Assembly: GCF_018310535.1 (NCBI RefSeq)
Contig: NZ_CP074102.1
Span: 806,001-870,000 of the forward strand
Source of the DNA: Streptomyces mirabilis
GTDB lineage: Bacteria > Actinomycetota > Actinomycetes > Streptomycetales > Streptomycetaceae
Direction of reading: 5' to 3'
Length of the DNA: 64,000 bases
A program made the translations under genes and the position numbers. This document shows positions 27,805 to 35,906 of this stretch, piece after piece (position 1 is the stretch's first letter; each line of letters begins with the position of its first letter). Under the pieces are notes generated by a model. It was not told the DNA's origin. It did no database searches and saw only the letters and a program-made list of their open reading frames with translations.

Positions 27805-28656
27805 TCAGGTGGCGAGCGTCCTGCGCTCGCGCAGGTGGGCGTAGCCCATGAGACCGACGAGCAGCGCGAACAGCACGGCCGACGAACCCGCCGTACCGAG
27901 GTCGAGCCCACCCTTGGCGGTCGGCTTGGTGAGGAAATCGCCCGCGGTCGCGCCGAGCGGGCGGGTGAGGACGAAGGCGATCCAGAACAGCACCACGTTC
28001 GGCACCGCGGGGACGCGCATCAGCGCGACGAGGACAGCGAGCAGCCCGGCGACGAGCAGCGCGCCGCCCGCGTAACCGAGCCCGGAGCTGTCCGACAGGA
28101 AGTCGCCCATCGAGGTGCCGAGGGTGTTCGACACGAGGATCGCCGACCAGAAGAGGGCCTCGGCCCGCAAGGTCACGATGTCGCGGATGACGAACGTCAT
28201 CCCGGTGAACTTCCAGACGGTGAAGATCACGACCAGCAGCGAGATCAGGATCGCGGCGCCCGCGGGGTACCCGAGTCCCAGGCCCTGCGGACCCCAGCCC
28301 AGCGAGGTGGCCCCGTCGGAGAGGTACTTGGCGCTGGCGTCACGGTTCATGAAGTCGGACATCGTGGTGCCCGCCATGCTGGTGGAAAGGATCACCGTCC
28401 AGTAGAAGAAGGGGTTGTACCGGCGCGACCTGAGCTGTACGACCAACGTGACCACGAAGACCAGGAACAGCAGGATCGTGGTGAGGAAGTAGCCCAGTTT
28501 GAGGGTCTGCGCGAACAGGTCGCCCGCGGTCTCGCCGAGTGTCGTCGCAGCGATCTTCATGATCCAGAAGGCCAGGGTCACCTCTGGCAGCTTCTTCATC
28601 ACGGAGGTGCCGGGGTCGGCGACTTGGGGGTCGACGACGATTTCCGTCTTGTCCAA
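27805..28656 (-). CDS. COG4705-family membrane protein (copy 2)
   Basis: 283 residues with four repeated units: TTLGETAGDLFAQ, GTTMSDFMNRD, LGTSMGDFLSDS and LGATAGDFLTKP. I choose the TTG start at 28656 because AGGAG lies seven bases before it; an ATG inside (MKKLPEVT) is an alternative. Compared with copy 1 it has a Gly-rich insertion (SDGATSLGWGPQGLGLGY). Its upstream region carries a direct repeat nearly identical to that of copy 1, suggesting shared control by the OmpR-type regulator at 20828. Confidence 0.85.
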   Translation of the reverse strand: MDKTEIVVDPQVADPGTSVMKKLPEVTLAFWIMKIAATTLGETAGDLFAQTLKLGYFLTTILLFLVFVVTLVVQLRSRRYNPFFYWTVILSTSMAGTTMSDFMNRDASAKYLSDGATSLGWGPQGLGLGYPAGAAILISLLVVIFTVWKFTGMTFVIRDIVTLRAEALFWSAILVSNTLGTSMGDFLSDSSGLGYAGGALLVAGLLAVLVALMRVPAVPNVVLFWIAFVLTRPLGATAGDFLTKPTAKGGLDLGTAGSSAVLFALLVGLMGYAHLRERRTLAT

Positions 28657-28778
28657 CGTTTGCTCCTGGGGGGGTGCAACGACGTCCCCCCAAGGCCACG
28701 GCCGAAGGAGGGCGCGTGTCCATTGGCTCAGTGTTGCGCATGCCTGCGCGCCACGCCGATCAACGTGGCAGCCGCAGT

Positions 28779-28797
28779 CTGAACGCATCCTGAACGC
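28779..28797. promoter_or_regulatory. Putative OmpR-type direct-repeat site upstream of COG4705 copy 2
   Basis: CTGAACGCATCCTGAACGC, two CTGAACGC half-sites 11 bp apart. It differs from the copy at 23788-23806 by only three bases and lies about 120 bp upstream of the TTG start. Confidence 0.5.
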
Positions 28798-28863
28798 GCG
28801 ATCATGCCTCCAGGTCGTTCCGCGCAGGCGTCCCTCTCAGGCTCCTGGGTGATCCGGTACGCC

Positions 28864-30327
28864 TCAGTGCGCCGGTCGGGTGAGGAGCGCCAGGGCGCGG
28901 ACGTGGGCCACGTGGGCGGTGGCGGGCAGCCGGGTGAGGAGTTCGCGGGCCCTGCGGGCGTAGTCGTCGGCCATCGCGTGCGCGGTGTCCAGGGCTCCGG
29001 TCCGCTCCAGCACGGCGCGGATCCGGCACAGGGCGAGCGCCGGTTCGGTCTCGTCGAGCAGGGCGTGGCGCAGCGCAGCGCGGCTCTCGGGGTCCGCGCG
29101 CCGGTGGGCGATCAGCACGGGCAGCGTGGGACAGCGGTTGCGTACGTCGCTGTCGGAGGGCTTGCCCATGGCGCGCGCGGCGATCGGGTCGTACGGCAGC
29201 ACGTCGTCGCGGATCTGGAAGCAGATCCCGAGGTGGTCACCGAAGTCGCCGAGCAGTTCCGTCGTCGGGGCGTCGCCACCGCCGAGGATGGCGCCCACGC
29301 GGCAGGCGGCCGCGAGCAGCACGGCGGTTTTCGCCCGGGCCATCGCGACATACGCGTCGACGCCCAGCTCCAGGTCACCGCGCATCGCCAGTTCGTCGAA
29401 GGCGCCCCGGCAGATCGCCACCCCGGCCTCGGCCTGCACGGCCACGGCGCGTGCGACACGGTCGGCGGGCACTCCCAGGCGACGGCACTCGGTAAGCGCC
29501 GCGAACCAGGAGAAGAACAGGGCGTTGCCCGCGACGACGGCCTGGGCGGGTCCGAACTCGGTGTGGACGGCCGCGCGACCGCGCCGCTCGGTGTCTCGGT
29601 CGATGATGTCGTCGTGCAGGAGGCTGCCGACGTGCGCCCCCTCGATACCGACCGCGGCGGGCAGCACCGCGCCCAGCTCCCCACCCACCGTGAGCGCCGC
29701 GTGCAGCACGAGGGAGGGCCGCAGGAGCTTGCCCGGCGGGACCATCGCGTACCGGTGCACGGCGTCCAGCCCCGCCGAGCGCCCCGGCCACCGACGAACG
29801 AACTCCGCCTCCAGAAGCTCCGCGAACTCGACGCGGGGCGACGGGGGGTAGGGCGGGGATCCGGGCTGGGGTTGAGGCACGGGCTCGGGCACGGACTCGG
29901 GCACGGGCACGGGCCTGGGCATGGGCCTGGGGCCGGGGTGGGGGTTGGGCGCGGGGCCGAGGCCGGGATGCGGGCCGGCCGCAGGCCTGAGGTGAGGCTC
30001 GGCCCCGGCCCCAGGCCCGGGCCCGGGCTGGAGCCTGGGGCCTGGTTGAGGCTTCGTCTGTGCCCCGGGACCGGGGTGGAGACTCGGCTGAGCCCCGGAG
30101 CCAGGTTGAGGCTTGGGATGGAGCTGGGGTCCGCGTCGGGTACTGGGCCGGTCCTCGGGCCGGGCCTCGGGCTGGACCTGGGGTGGGGATTCGGGCCGCG
30201 CCTCGGGACGGACCTGGGGCGGGGCTTCGGGCCGCACCGGGGGCCGTGCCTCGGGACGCGTCTGGGGCCGTGCCTCGGGGTGGGCCCCGGCGTCGGCCGG
30301 TGCGTCCTCGCTGGGCAGTTCGGTCAT
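28864..30327 (-). CDS. Polyprenyl (geranylgeranyl-type) diphosphate synthase with long Pro-rich N-terminal extension
   Basis: 487 residues. The enzyme part starts near residue 165 (VEFAELLEAEFVRRWPG) and contains KLLRPSL, the first Asp-rich motif HDDIIDRDTERRGR and the second FQIRDDVLPYDP, with Lys in MGKPSDSD. It condenses isopentenyl diphosphate with an allylic diphosphate to make a C15-C20 or longer chain. The first 165 residues are a low-complexity run of PEARP, PGPG and PVPE repeats, likely disordered; this extension is not part of the catalytic fold. The ATG at 30327 follows GGAG. Product length cannot be decided here. Confidence 0.88.
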   Translation of the reverse strand: MTELPSEDAPADAGAHPEARPQTRPEARPPVRPEAPPQVRPEARPESPPQVQPEARPEDRPSTRRGPQLHPKPQPGSGAQPSLHPGPGAQTKPQPGPRLQPGPGPGAGAEPHLRPAAGPHPGLGPAPNPHPGPRPMPRPVPVPESVPEPVPQPQPGSPPYPPSPRVEFAELLEAEFVRRWPGRSAGLDAVHRYAMVPPGKLLRPSLVLHAALTVGGELGAVLPAAVGIEGAHVGSLLHDDIIDRDTERRGRAAVHTEFGPAQAVVAGNALFFSWFAALTECRRLGVPADRVARAVAVQAEAGVAICRGAFDELAMRGDLELGVDAYVAMARAKTAVLLAAACRVGAILGGGDAPTTELLGDFGDHLGICFQIRDDVLPYDPIAARAMGKPSDSDVRNRCPTLPVLIAHRRADPESRAALRHALLDETEPALALCRIRAVLERTGALDTAHAMADDYARRARELLTRLPATAHVAHVRALALLTRPAH

Positions 30328-30510
30328 GGAGGCTCCCCCGTCACCGGCTTGCGCGAGCGTGGCGATGTACCCACCCCAACAGACCCGCCACCCCTCCGGA
30401 ACGGCTCACGCGCATCCCATGGCGGCATGCCCTCGCCCCGCTACCGGAGCTCGTGCTTCCACACCACCCGATCAGACGGTTTCGCGGCACGGACGCGACC
30501 ACAGTCAGAG

Positions 30511-30528
30511 GTAGTCGACCGGTCGTAC
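30511..30528. promoter_or_regulatory. Palindromic TetR-type operator
   Basis: GTAGTCGACCGGTCGTAC has a perfect CGACCGGTCG core and ends 9 bp before the TetR start. The same 14-base core TAGTCGACCGGTCG reappears at 35822-35835 before the SDR gene. Confidence 0.65.
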
Positions 30529-30537
30529 AATTGCGTC

Positions 30538-31158
30538 ATGGGACGAACCAGCGACGCCAGGGAAAAGATCCTCAGCGCCGCGCAGTCGCTCATCGAGCTG
30601 CGCGGCTACTCGGCCCTGGGGGTGGCCGAGATCTGCAAGGCGGCCGGCGTGCCCAAAGGCAGCTTCTACTACTTCTTCGCGTCCAAGGAAGCCCTCGCCC
30701 TGGCCGTGCTCGACGAACACTGGGAGGCCCAGAAGAGCGCCTGGACACGCGTCCTGAACAGCGACGAGGAACCCCTGCGGCGGCTGTACCGACTGTTCGA
30801 GGAGACGGAGGCCGCCCAGCGCGCCGGCCAGCAGAGCTGCGGCACCGTGTCCGGCTGCCTGTTCGGGAACCTCACCCTGGAGATGAGCAACCACACCGAG
30901 CCCATCCGCACCCGCCTGCAGGAGATCTTCGACGCGCAGGTCGAGATGGTCGAGTCGGTCATCACCGAGGCTCGTGGGCGCGAGGAGGTCACCACCCTCG
31001 ACAGCCGGGAAGCGGCACGGGCGGTGGTCGCCCAGCTGGAGGGGCAGGTGCTGTTCGCCAAGCTCTACAACAACACCCGGCGGCTCAGCCCCCTGTGGGC
31101 GAACTGCCTGGCCCTGCTCGGTGCCCGCGCCCCGCAGGAGGCCGTGGCAGGCGCCTGA
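30538..31158 (+). CDS. TetR/AcrR-family regulator
   Basis: 206 residues with an N-terminal helix-turn-helix (REKILSAAQSLIELRGYSAL, ICKAAGVPKGSFYYFFASKE). The C-terminal part (CGTVSGCLFGNLTLEMSNHT) resembles the TetR_C domain of the AcuR/YxaF-like group. The ATG at 30538 closely follows the palindromic site at 30511-30528, so it very probably represses itself. The open frame extends far upstream over the antisense of the polyprenyl synthase and is not coding there. The same palindrome before the SDR at 35907 suggests that gene is a second target. Confidence 0.9.
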   Translation: MGRTSDAREKILSAAQSLIELRGYSALGVAEICKAAGVPKGSFYYFFASKEALALAVLDEHWEAQKSAWTRVLNSDEEPLRRLYRLFEETEAAQRAGQQSCGTVSGCLFGNLTLEMSNHTEPIRTRLQEIFDAQVEMVESVITEARGREEVTTLDSREAARAVVAQLEGQVLFAKLYNNTRRLSPLWANCLALLGARAPQEAVAGA

Positions 31159-31186
31159 CGCCCGCCACGACACCGTTCAGAGGGTC

Positions 31187-32251
31187 TCAGAGGGCGTTGA
31201 CGTCGACCACCGCCTCGGCGAATGCCTCAGGGGCTTCCTGTGGCAGGTTGTGACCGATGCCCTTCAGCGTCCGGTGGTCGTACGCGCCCGTGAAACGACC
31301 GCGATAAGACGCGCCGTTTCCCGGCGGCGTGAAGGGATCCAGTTCGCCGTCAAGGGTGATCGTAGGCAGCGAGATGGCGGGACTCTCTGCAAGTCGCTTC
31401 TCCAGACGGTCGAATCGCGGGTCACCCTTGGCCAGACTCAGTCGCCACCGGTAGTTGTGGATCACAATGGGAACCCAGTCCGGATTGTCGAAGGCGGTCG
31501 CGGTCCGATCGAATGTGGCGTCATCGAAGTGCCACGTCGGAGAGACGTTCTTCCAGATGAGTTTCGCGAAATCGTGCTTGTACTGTGCGAGGCCGAGCCG
31601 ACCCCTTTCGGTGGCGAAGTAGTACTGATACCACCACGCCCATTCGGCCTGCGGCGGCAGCGGCGCCTTGTTTCTTTCGCGGTTGGTGATGAGATAACCG
31701 CTCACGGAGACCAGGGCCTTGCAGCGCTCCGGCCAGAGCACCGCGATGATGTCGGCCGTCCGCGCTCCCCAGTCGAAACCGGCGAGGATCGCCTTCTCGA
31801 TCTTCAGCGCGTCCATGAGCGCGATGATGTCGAGCGCGATCACCGACTGCTGGGCGTTGCGGAACGTCTTGTCCGAACGGAACCGTGTGGTGCCGTGACC
31901 GCGCAGGTACGGCACGATCACCCGGTAGCCCGCCGCGGCGAGCCTGGGAGCCACATCGACATAGCTGTGAATGTCGTAGGGCCAGCCGTGCAGCAGGACG
32001 ACCGCGGGGCCGTGAGCGGGACCGGCCTCGGCATATCCCATGTTCAGCTCTCCGGCACGGATCTGCTTCAGCGGGCCGAGAGAGGTGTGCGTTCCGGGCT
32101 CGGTCACCGGGGCCGACGGAGAAGCCGAGGCGGAGGCCGACATCACCGGGAGCACCGGGAGCACCGGGAGCACCGGGAGCGAGGCTCCGGCTGTTCCAAC
32201 GGTGAGAATCCGGGAAAACGTGCGCCTGTCTATGACATTCACCTTTCTCAA
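31187..32251 (-). CDS. Secreted alpha/beta hydrolase, epoxide-hydrolase-like
   Basis: 354 residues starting at TTG 32251, overlapping the upstream stop (TTGA); a GTG three codons later is possible. The N-terminus (DRRTFSRILTVGTAGASLPV) looks like a Tat signal. The oxyanion motif is HGWP. The nucleophile elbow is GFDWGA, with Asp rather than Ser, as in epoxide hydrolases and haloalkane dehalogenases. The acid is probably Asp in DGELDPFTPP and the base His in GIGHNLP. A fourfold LPV repeat from a 9-bp DNA repeat follows the signal core. Confidence 0.85.
   Translation of the reverse strand: MRKVNVIDRRTFSRILTVGTAGASLPVLPVLPVLPVMSASASASPSAPVTEPGTHTSLGPLKQIRAGELNMGYAEAGPAHGPAVVLLHGWPYDIHSYVDVAPRLAAAGYRVIVPYLRGHGTTRFRSDKTFRNAQQSVIALDIIALMDALKIEKAILAGFDWGARTADIIAVLWPERCKALVSVSGYLITNRERNKAPLPPQAEWAWWYQYYFATERGRLGLAQYKHDFAKLIWKNVSPTWHFDDATFDRTATAFDNPDWVPIVIHNYRWRLSLAKGDPRFDRLEKRLAESPAISLPTITLDGELDPFTPPGNGASYRGRFTGAYDHRTLKGIGHNLPQEAPEAFAEAVVDVNAL
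32144..32179. repeat. 9-bp tandem repeat inside the hydrolase signal region
   Basis: Four exact copies of CACCGGGAG, read on the minus strand as Leu-Pro-Val repeats within or just after the signal peptide. Slippage here would change the export region length in frame. Confidence 0.9.
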
Positions 32252-32862
32252 GTGCCGTCACCGCCTCGCCAGATGTTGTCGAATGCCGCGTCTTCGATGC
32301 TTCGCCGTTGCCGTACCGCTTCCAGTTCCGTCACCGCGCCGTTGACGGCGGCCAGGACGGTCAGGACCGAGTCGTCGACGAGCCCCGCGGCCTCCTCGGT
32401 CGACTCGTCGTGGATGCCCACGGCGGCCGCGAGGACGGTCAGGATGGGCTCGCCCGAGGTCCAGCGTTCGTCCGCGTGGCTGCGGTCCGGTGAGTCGGCC
32501 GCTTCCGTACGGCCGCCGCCGAAGGGAATCCAGCGGTGGCGCGGTCGGGCGAGCCGTCCCTCAGCCTCCAGGTCCGCGTGATAGGCCGCGGACAGCCCAC
32601 GGCCGCGGCGCCACAGCCAGTCGTCCACGGACTCGTACGGCGTCTGCCGCACCAGCGACGCCACGGCCCCGTCCAACAGACGGTCGCCCATGGTCCACTG
32701 CGCGCCGGGCACGATGCGGTCGTCCTCCAGCGTGATGGCCTGGGCCTCGATGAGGTCGACCAGTTCGGCTCCCGCGAGGGCCAGCGACAGGTCGCCCTGC
32801 TCGACGGGTCGGCTGGACGGGACGTCCATGGCGATCATCAACAGGTCCCGCGGTGTGGTCAT
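32248..32862 (-). CDS. GPP34 (GOLPH3)-family protein
   Basis: 204 residues from the ATG at 32862, which follows GTGGAG at good spacing. It opens MTTPRDLLMIAMDVPSSRPV EQGDLS.., typical of the GPP34 family in Streptomyces, and contains WLWRRGRGLSAAYHADLEAEG and the usual Leu/Ala helices. Eukaryotic GOLPH3 binds phosphatidylinositol 4-phosphate at the Golgi; the bacterial role is unknown. It overlaps the hydrolase downstream by four bases, so they are co-expressed. Confidence 0.85.
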   Translation of the reverse strand: MTTPRDLLMIAMDVPSSRPVEQGDLSLALAGAELVDLIEAQAITLEDDRIVPGAQWTMGDRLLDGAVASLVRQTPYESVDDWLWRRGRGLSAAYHADLEAEGRLARPRHRWIPFGGGRTEAADSPDRSHADERWTSGEPILTVLAAAVGIHDESTEEAAGLVDDSVLTVLAAVNGAVTELEAVRQRRSIEDAAFDNIWRGGDGT

Positions 32863-32881
32863 GACGGACTCCACGTCTGAG

Positions 32882-34219
32882 TCATCGGTGGCTGCCCGCG
32901 TCCGCGGCGGATTCCGTCGGCGCGGGCTGTCGTACCGGGGCGGTGGCTCGCACTACCACCATGTGGTGCGGGAAGCCGATGCGCAGCACGGCGGCGGCCG
33001 CGGCGGCCACGAGAACCACGGAAGCGGCCAGGATCAGGGCCTGCTGGTAGCCGTGGTGGAGCAGGGGCGCGGCCACCAACGGGCCGAGGATCTGGCCGAC
33101 GGAGTATCCGGCGGTCAGGAGCGCGACGGAGCGGGGGAACTCCAGGTGGGCCCCGGTGGCGAGGGCGAGGGTGCTGACCCCGATGAACGTCGCGCCGAAC
33201 AGCACCGCGGAGACCAGGGCGGCCGGCGCTCCGCCGATCAGGGCGGGCAGGGCGATGCCCACCGCCTGGACGACGAGCGCGGCGAGCAGCAGGTCGGGGC
33301 GGGACCAGCGGCGCCCGAGCCTGGCCCACAGCGCGGACGAGGGCACGGCCGCCAGACCGACCAGCACCCAGGCGCCGCCGCCGAGCGGTCCCGGGGAGCT
33401 CTGTTCGATCGCGGCGACCAGGAAGGTGCCCGCGATGATGTAGCCGATGCCTTCCAGCGTGTAGGAGGCGAACAGGGCGGAGAACCAACGATGCGTGCGC
33501 GGCCCGCGGCTGGAATCCGCAGTTGCCGCGGTGGCCGCAGTTGCCGCAGTTGCCGCAGTGACTGTGCTGGCCTTGGCGGCCTTGGTGGCCTGTGTTGTCG
33601 TGGGAGGCGCTTCGGGACGGAGGTTCCACGAGGCGACGGCGAGGACCGCGGCGAGCGCGGCCGAGGCCCACCAGGCGGCCCGCCAGTCGGCGACGGGGCG
33701 CAGTACCAGGACGAGAAGACCCGACAGGGCGATGCCGGCGCCGACCCCGCCGAACGCCCATCCGGGCAGGTGAGCCGGGTACTCCCGCAGGTGGCCGAGG
33801 AGCGAGCTGACCGCGATGACGAAGATCAGAGCGCTGGCAACCCCGGCCAGCAGCCGCAGCGCGAACCACACGGCGGTGTCGTGGGTGGCGGGCATCGCGG
33901 CCAGGGTGCCGGTCAGCACGACGAGCGAGGTGCGCAGCAGGGCCCGCGAGCGGACCGCCGCGGGGGCCAGGATGCCGACGAACGCGCCCACGAGATAGCC
34001 GATGTAGTTGGCGGTGGCCAGGTTCGCGCCGGCGCCGGCGGACAGCCCCGCCCCGGCGTGCATCAGCGGGAGGATCGGGGTGTAGACGAACCGGCCGACT
34101 CCCATGCCCGCGGCGAGTGCCGCGGCGGCCCGGACCACGTGCCCCCAGGGTGAGTGCGGCGTGCCGGGACCTCGGGCCGGGGAGGCGCGCAGGGGTCGTA
34201 CGCTCATGACGAAGTACAT
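32882..34219 (-). CDS. MFS transporter, YbfB/YjiJ-like
   Basis: 445 residues with twelve predicted membrane segments. The first reads AAALAAGMGVGRFVYTPILP, typical of the YbfB/YjiJ group. The central cytosolic loop contains an Ala/Thr run (TAATAATAATA) encoded by 9-bp repeats at 33519-33560. The ATG at 34219 follows GAAGGAT. It is followed by a GPP34 gene after 19 bp and lies downstream of the muconolactone-isomerase-like gene, so these may form one unit. Substrate unknown. Confidence 0.85.
   Translation of the reverse strand: MYFVMSVRPLRASPARGPGTPHSPWGHVVRAAAALAAGMGVGRFVYTPILPLMHAGAGLSAGAGANLATANYIGYLVGAFVGILAPAAVRSRALLRTSLVVLTGTLAAMPATHDTAVWFALRLLAGVASALIFVIAVSSLLGHLREYPAHLPGWAFGGVGAGIALSGLLVLVLRPVADWRAAWWASAALAAVLAVASWNLRPEAPPTTTQATKAAKASTVTAATAATAATAATADSSRGPRTHRWFSALFASYTLEGIGYIIAGTFLVAAIEQSSPGPLGGGAWVLVGLAAVPSSALWARLGRRWSRPDLLLAALVVQAVGIALPALIGGAPAALVSAVLFGATFIGVSTLALATGAHLEFPRSVALLTAGYSVGQILGPLVAAPLLHHGYQQALILAASVVLVAAAAAAVLRIGFPHHMVVVRATAPVRQPAPTESAADAGSHR
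33519..33560. repeat. 9-bp tandem repeat in MFS loop
   Basis: Close to five copies of a GCAGTTGCC-type 9-mer, encoding an Ala-Ala-Thr run in the loop between the two halves of the transporter. One copy differs (GCGGTGGCC). Confidence 0.8.
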
Positions 34220-34291
34220 GTCGGGTGCTGATCCTTCTCAGGTCCTGGTCCATGTCAGGTCCTGGTGCGTGTCAGGCACTGGTCCCCGCCG

Positions 34292-34594
34292 TCACTGCGC
34301 GGTGTCGGTCCGGCCTGGGTCGTTGGGGTGGGACTCGAGCGCGGTGACGGTGAGGCTCATCCAGGGGCGCAGCGGCAGTGTGCCGAGCACCTTCTCGTGG
34401 AGCTCGTCCTCGTCACCGGCACACCAGATGCCGATGCTGCGCAGCTCGCCGACCGGGCGCCACAGCCGCGCCAGGTTGCCGGTGGCGGCCAGTTCCCGGG
34501 CACGGGCCGCCTCGGCGGCGCGCCGCCGGTCGACCTCGTCCTGAGTGGTGCCCTCGGGGATCGTGGTGGTGATCTCGACCAGGAACTCTCGCAT
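34292..34594 (-). CDS. Muconolactone isomerase-like protein
   Basis: 100 residues from the ATG at 34594, preceded by GGAG. It opens MREFLVEITTTIPEGTTQDE and continues with ELAATGNLARLWRPVGELRS and LPLRPWMSLTVTALESHPND. This matches the muconolactone delta-isomerase family (a ferredoxin-like fold of about 90-100 residues) used in catechol degradation. Many relatives have other or unknown roles. The divergent LysR regulator suits a catabolic gene under LysR control. Confidence 0.82.
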   Translation of the reverse strand: MREFLVEITTTIPEGTTQDEVDRRRAAEAARARELAATGNLARLWRPVGELRSIGIWCAGDEDELHEKVLGTLPLRPWMSLTVTALESHPNDPGRTDTAQ

Positions 34595-34782
34595 CGTCCC
34601 GCTCCGCTCGATGGGGCGTCCGGCGGGCACCGGAACGCCGCGTGGGTGATGGTGGCCGGCCGGAGGACCGCTGAGGTCGTCCGGCGTCGGGCTTCCATGA
34701 GCTCCATCGTCCGCCTGCCACCGGGGCGATGCCACGACAGGCTTCCTCCCTGCTGGGAGGCGCGGCCTCGCACCGACGTAGC

Positions 34783-35703
34783 ATGACCAGCGTGGAGTTG
34801 CGCCAACTGCGGTATTTCGTCGCCGTCGCCGAGGAGCTGAACTTCGGCCGGGCCGCCGAGCGCCTGCTGATCGCGGGCCCCTCTCTGTCCCAGCAGATCA
34901 AGGCGCTCGAACGCGACCTGGGCGTGCGGTTGTTCGATCGCGATCGTCGCTCGGTGTCCCTCACCGCGGCCGGCTCGGCCCTGCTCCCCCACACCCGTGC
35001 CCTGCTCGAGCGGGCCGACGACCTCCAGCGGCGGGCCGGTCGACTGTCCGGATCGGAACCGGTACGGCTCGGCTACGTCAACTGGCTCCCGTCGGACCTC
35101 ACCGCCCGTACCGCCACCGTGGCCCAACTCCACCTCGACGCATGGGTCGCGCCCTCACACACCCAGGCCGCCCGGGTCGCCGCGGGCGGTCTGGACCTCG
35201 CGGTGTGCTGGGTGCGGACCGAGGACCTGGAAGAACGCGGCCTGCGTGCCCGGCTCATCGGCGCCGACCGGCTCTACGCCGTCGCAGGCGGCGACGACAC
35301 GAGCGACGTGGCCGCCCGGGACACCGCCGTCCTCCTCGACGACGACACCACCTCCTGGTCGTCCTGGAATGTCTACGCCGAAGAGCTGGCCCAGGACACC
35401 GGGGCCCGCGCGGTACGCATCTCCAACGGCGGCATCACCGGACCGGCGTTCTTCGATCACGTCCGTCGCTGCAGCCACCCGGTGATCAACTCTCCCAAGG
35501 GCCAGACCACCCCGCTGCCGCCCGATCTGGTCCAGCGCCCGGTCACCGCGCCGGAGATCTACTGGACCTGGTCGCTGGTCTGGCGCGAGAGCGAGGACCG
35601 CCCGGCCGTCCTCGCCGTCGTCGACGCCCTCTGCGACGGCGTGGGCGACCTCGGCATCCGCACCCCGGGCGCCTGGCTGCCGGACGGGGATCCGCACCGG
35701 TAG
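34783..35703 (+). CDS. LysR-family regulator
   Basis: 306 residues with the N-terminal helix-turn-helix (VELRQLRYFVAVAEELNFGRAAERL, LSQQIKALERDLGVRLFDR) and a periplasmic-binding-like effector domain. It is transcribed away from the muconolactone-isomerase-like gene, with 188 bp between the starts, the usual arrangement for a LysR regulator and its target. A GTG at 34792 is an alternative start. Confidence 0.92.
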   Translation: MTSVELRQLRYFVAVAEELNFGRAAERLLIAGPSLSQQIKALERDLGVRLFDRDRRSVSLTAAGSALLPHTRALLERADDLQRRAGRLSGSEPVRLGYVNWLPSDLTARTATVAQLHLDAWVAPSHTQAARVAAGGLDLAVCWVRTEDLEERGLRARLIGADRLYAVAGGDDTSDVAARDTAVLLDDDTTSWSSWNVYAEELAQDTGARAVRISNGGITGPAFFDHVRRCSHPVINSPKGQTTPLPPDLVQRPVTAPEIYWTWSLVWRESEDRPAVLAVVDALCDGVGDLGIRTPGAWLPDGDPHR

Positions 35704-35821
35704 GGGCACCGGCCCACTGACCTGGACTGGGAGGCCGTGCCTACCAGCAGGGAGGATTTCGGTCCTGGCCAGACCCCTGTCGACCTTTGACTTCTCCTCT
35801 CCACCCCGCCTAACTTTCAAA

Positions 35822-35835
35822 TAGTCGACCGGTCG
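35822..35835. promoter_or_regulatory. Second copy of the TetR-type palindrome
   Basis: TAGTCGACCGGTCG, extended as TAGTCGACCGGTCGGCTA, about 75 bp upstream of the SDR gene. The core is identical to the site before the TetR gene at 30538. Confidence 0.65.
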
Positions 35836-35906
35836 GCTAGTACACATGGCGATCGGTCAGGAAGCCCCGCTTCATCGCGGAATCACGGAACTCGGAGAAG
35901 ATCACC

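Noticed and set aside
28804..30537. Long in-frame extension upstream of the TetR gene
   Set aside because: It is antisense to the polyprenyl synthase; TetR homology begins at 30538 right after the operator.
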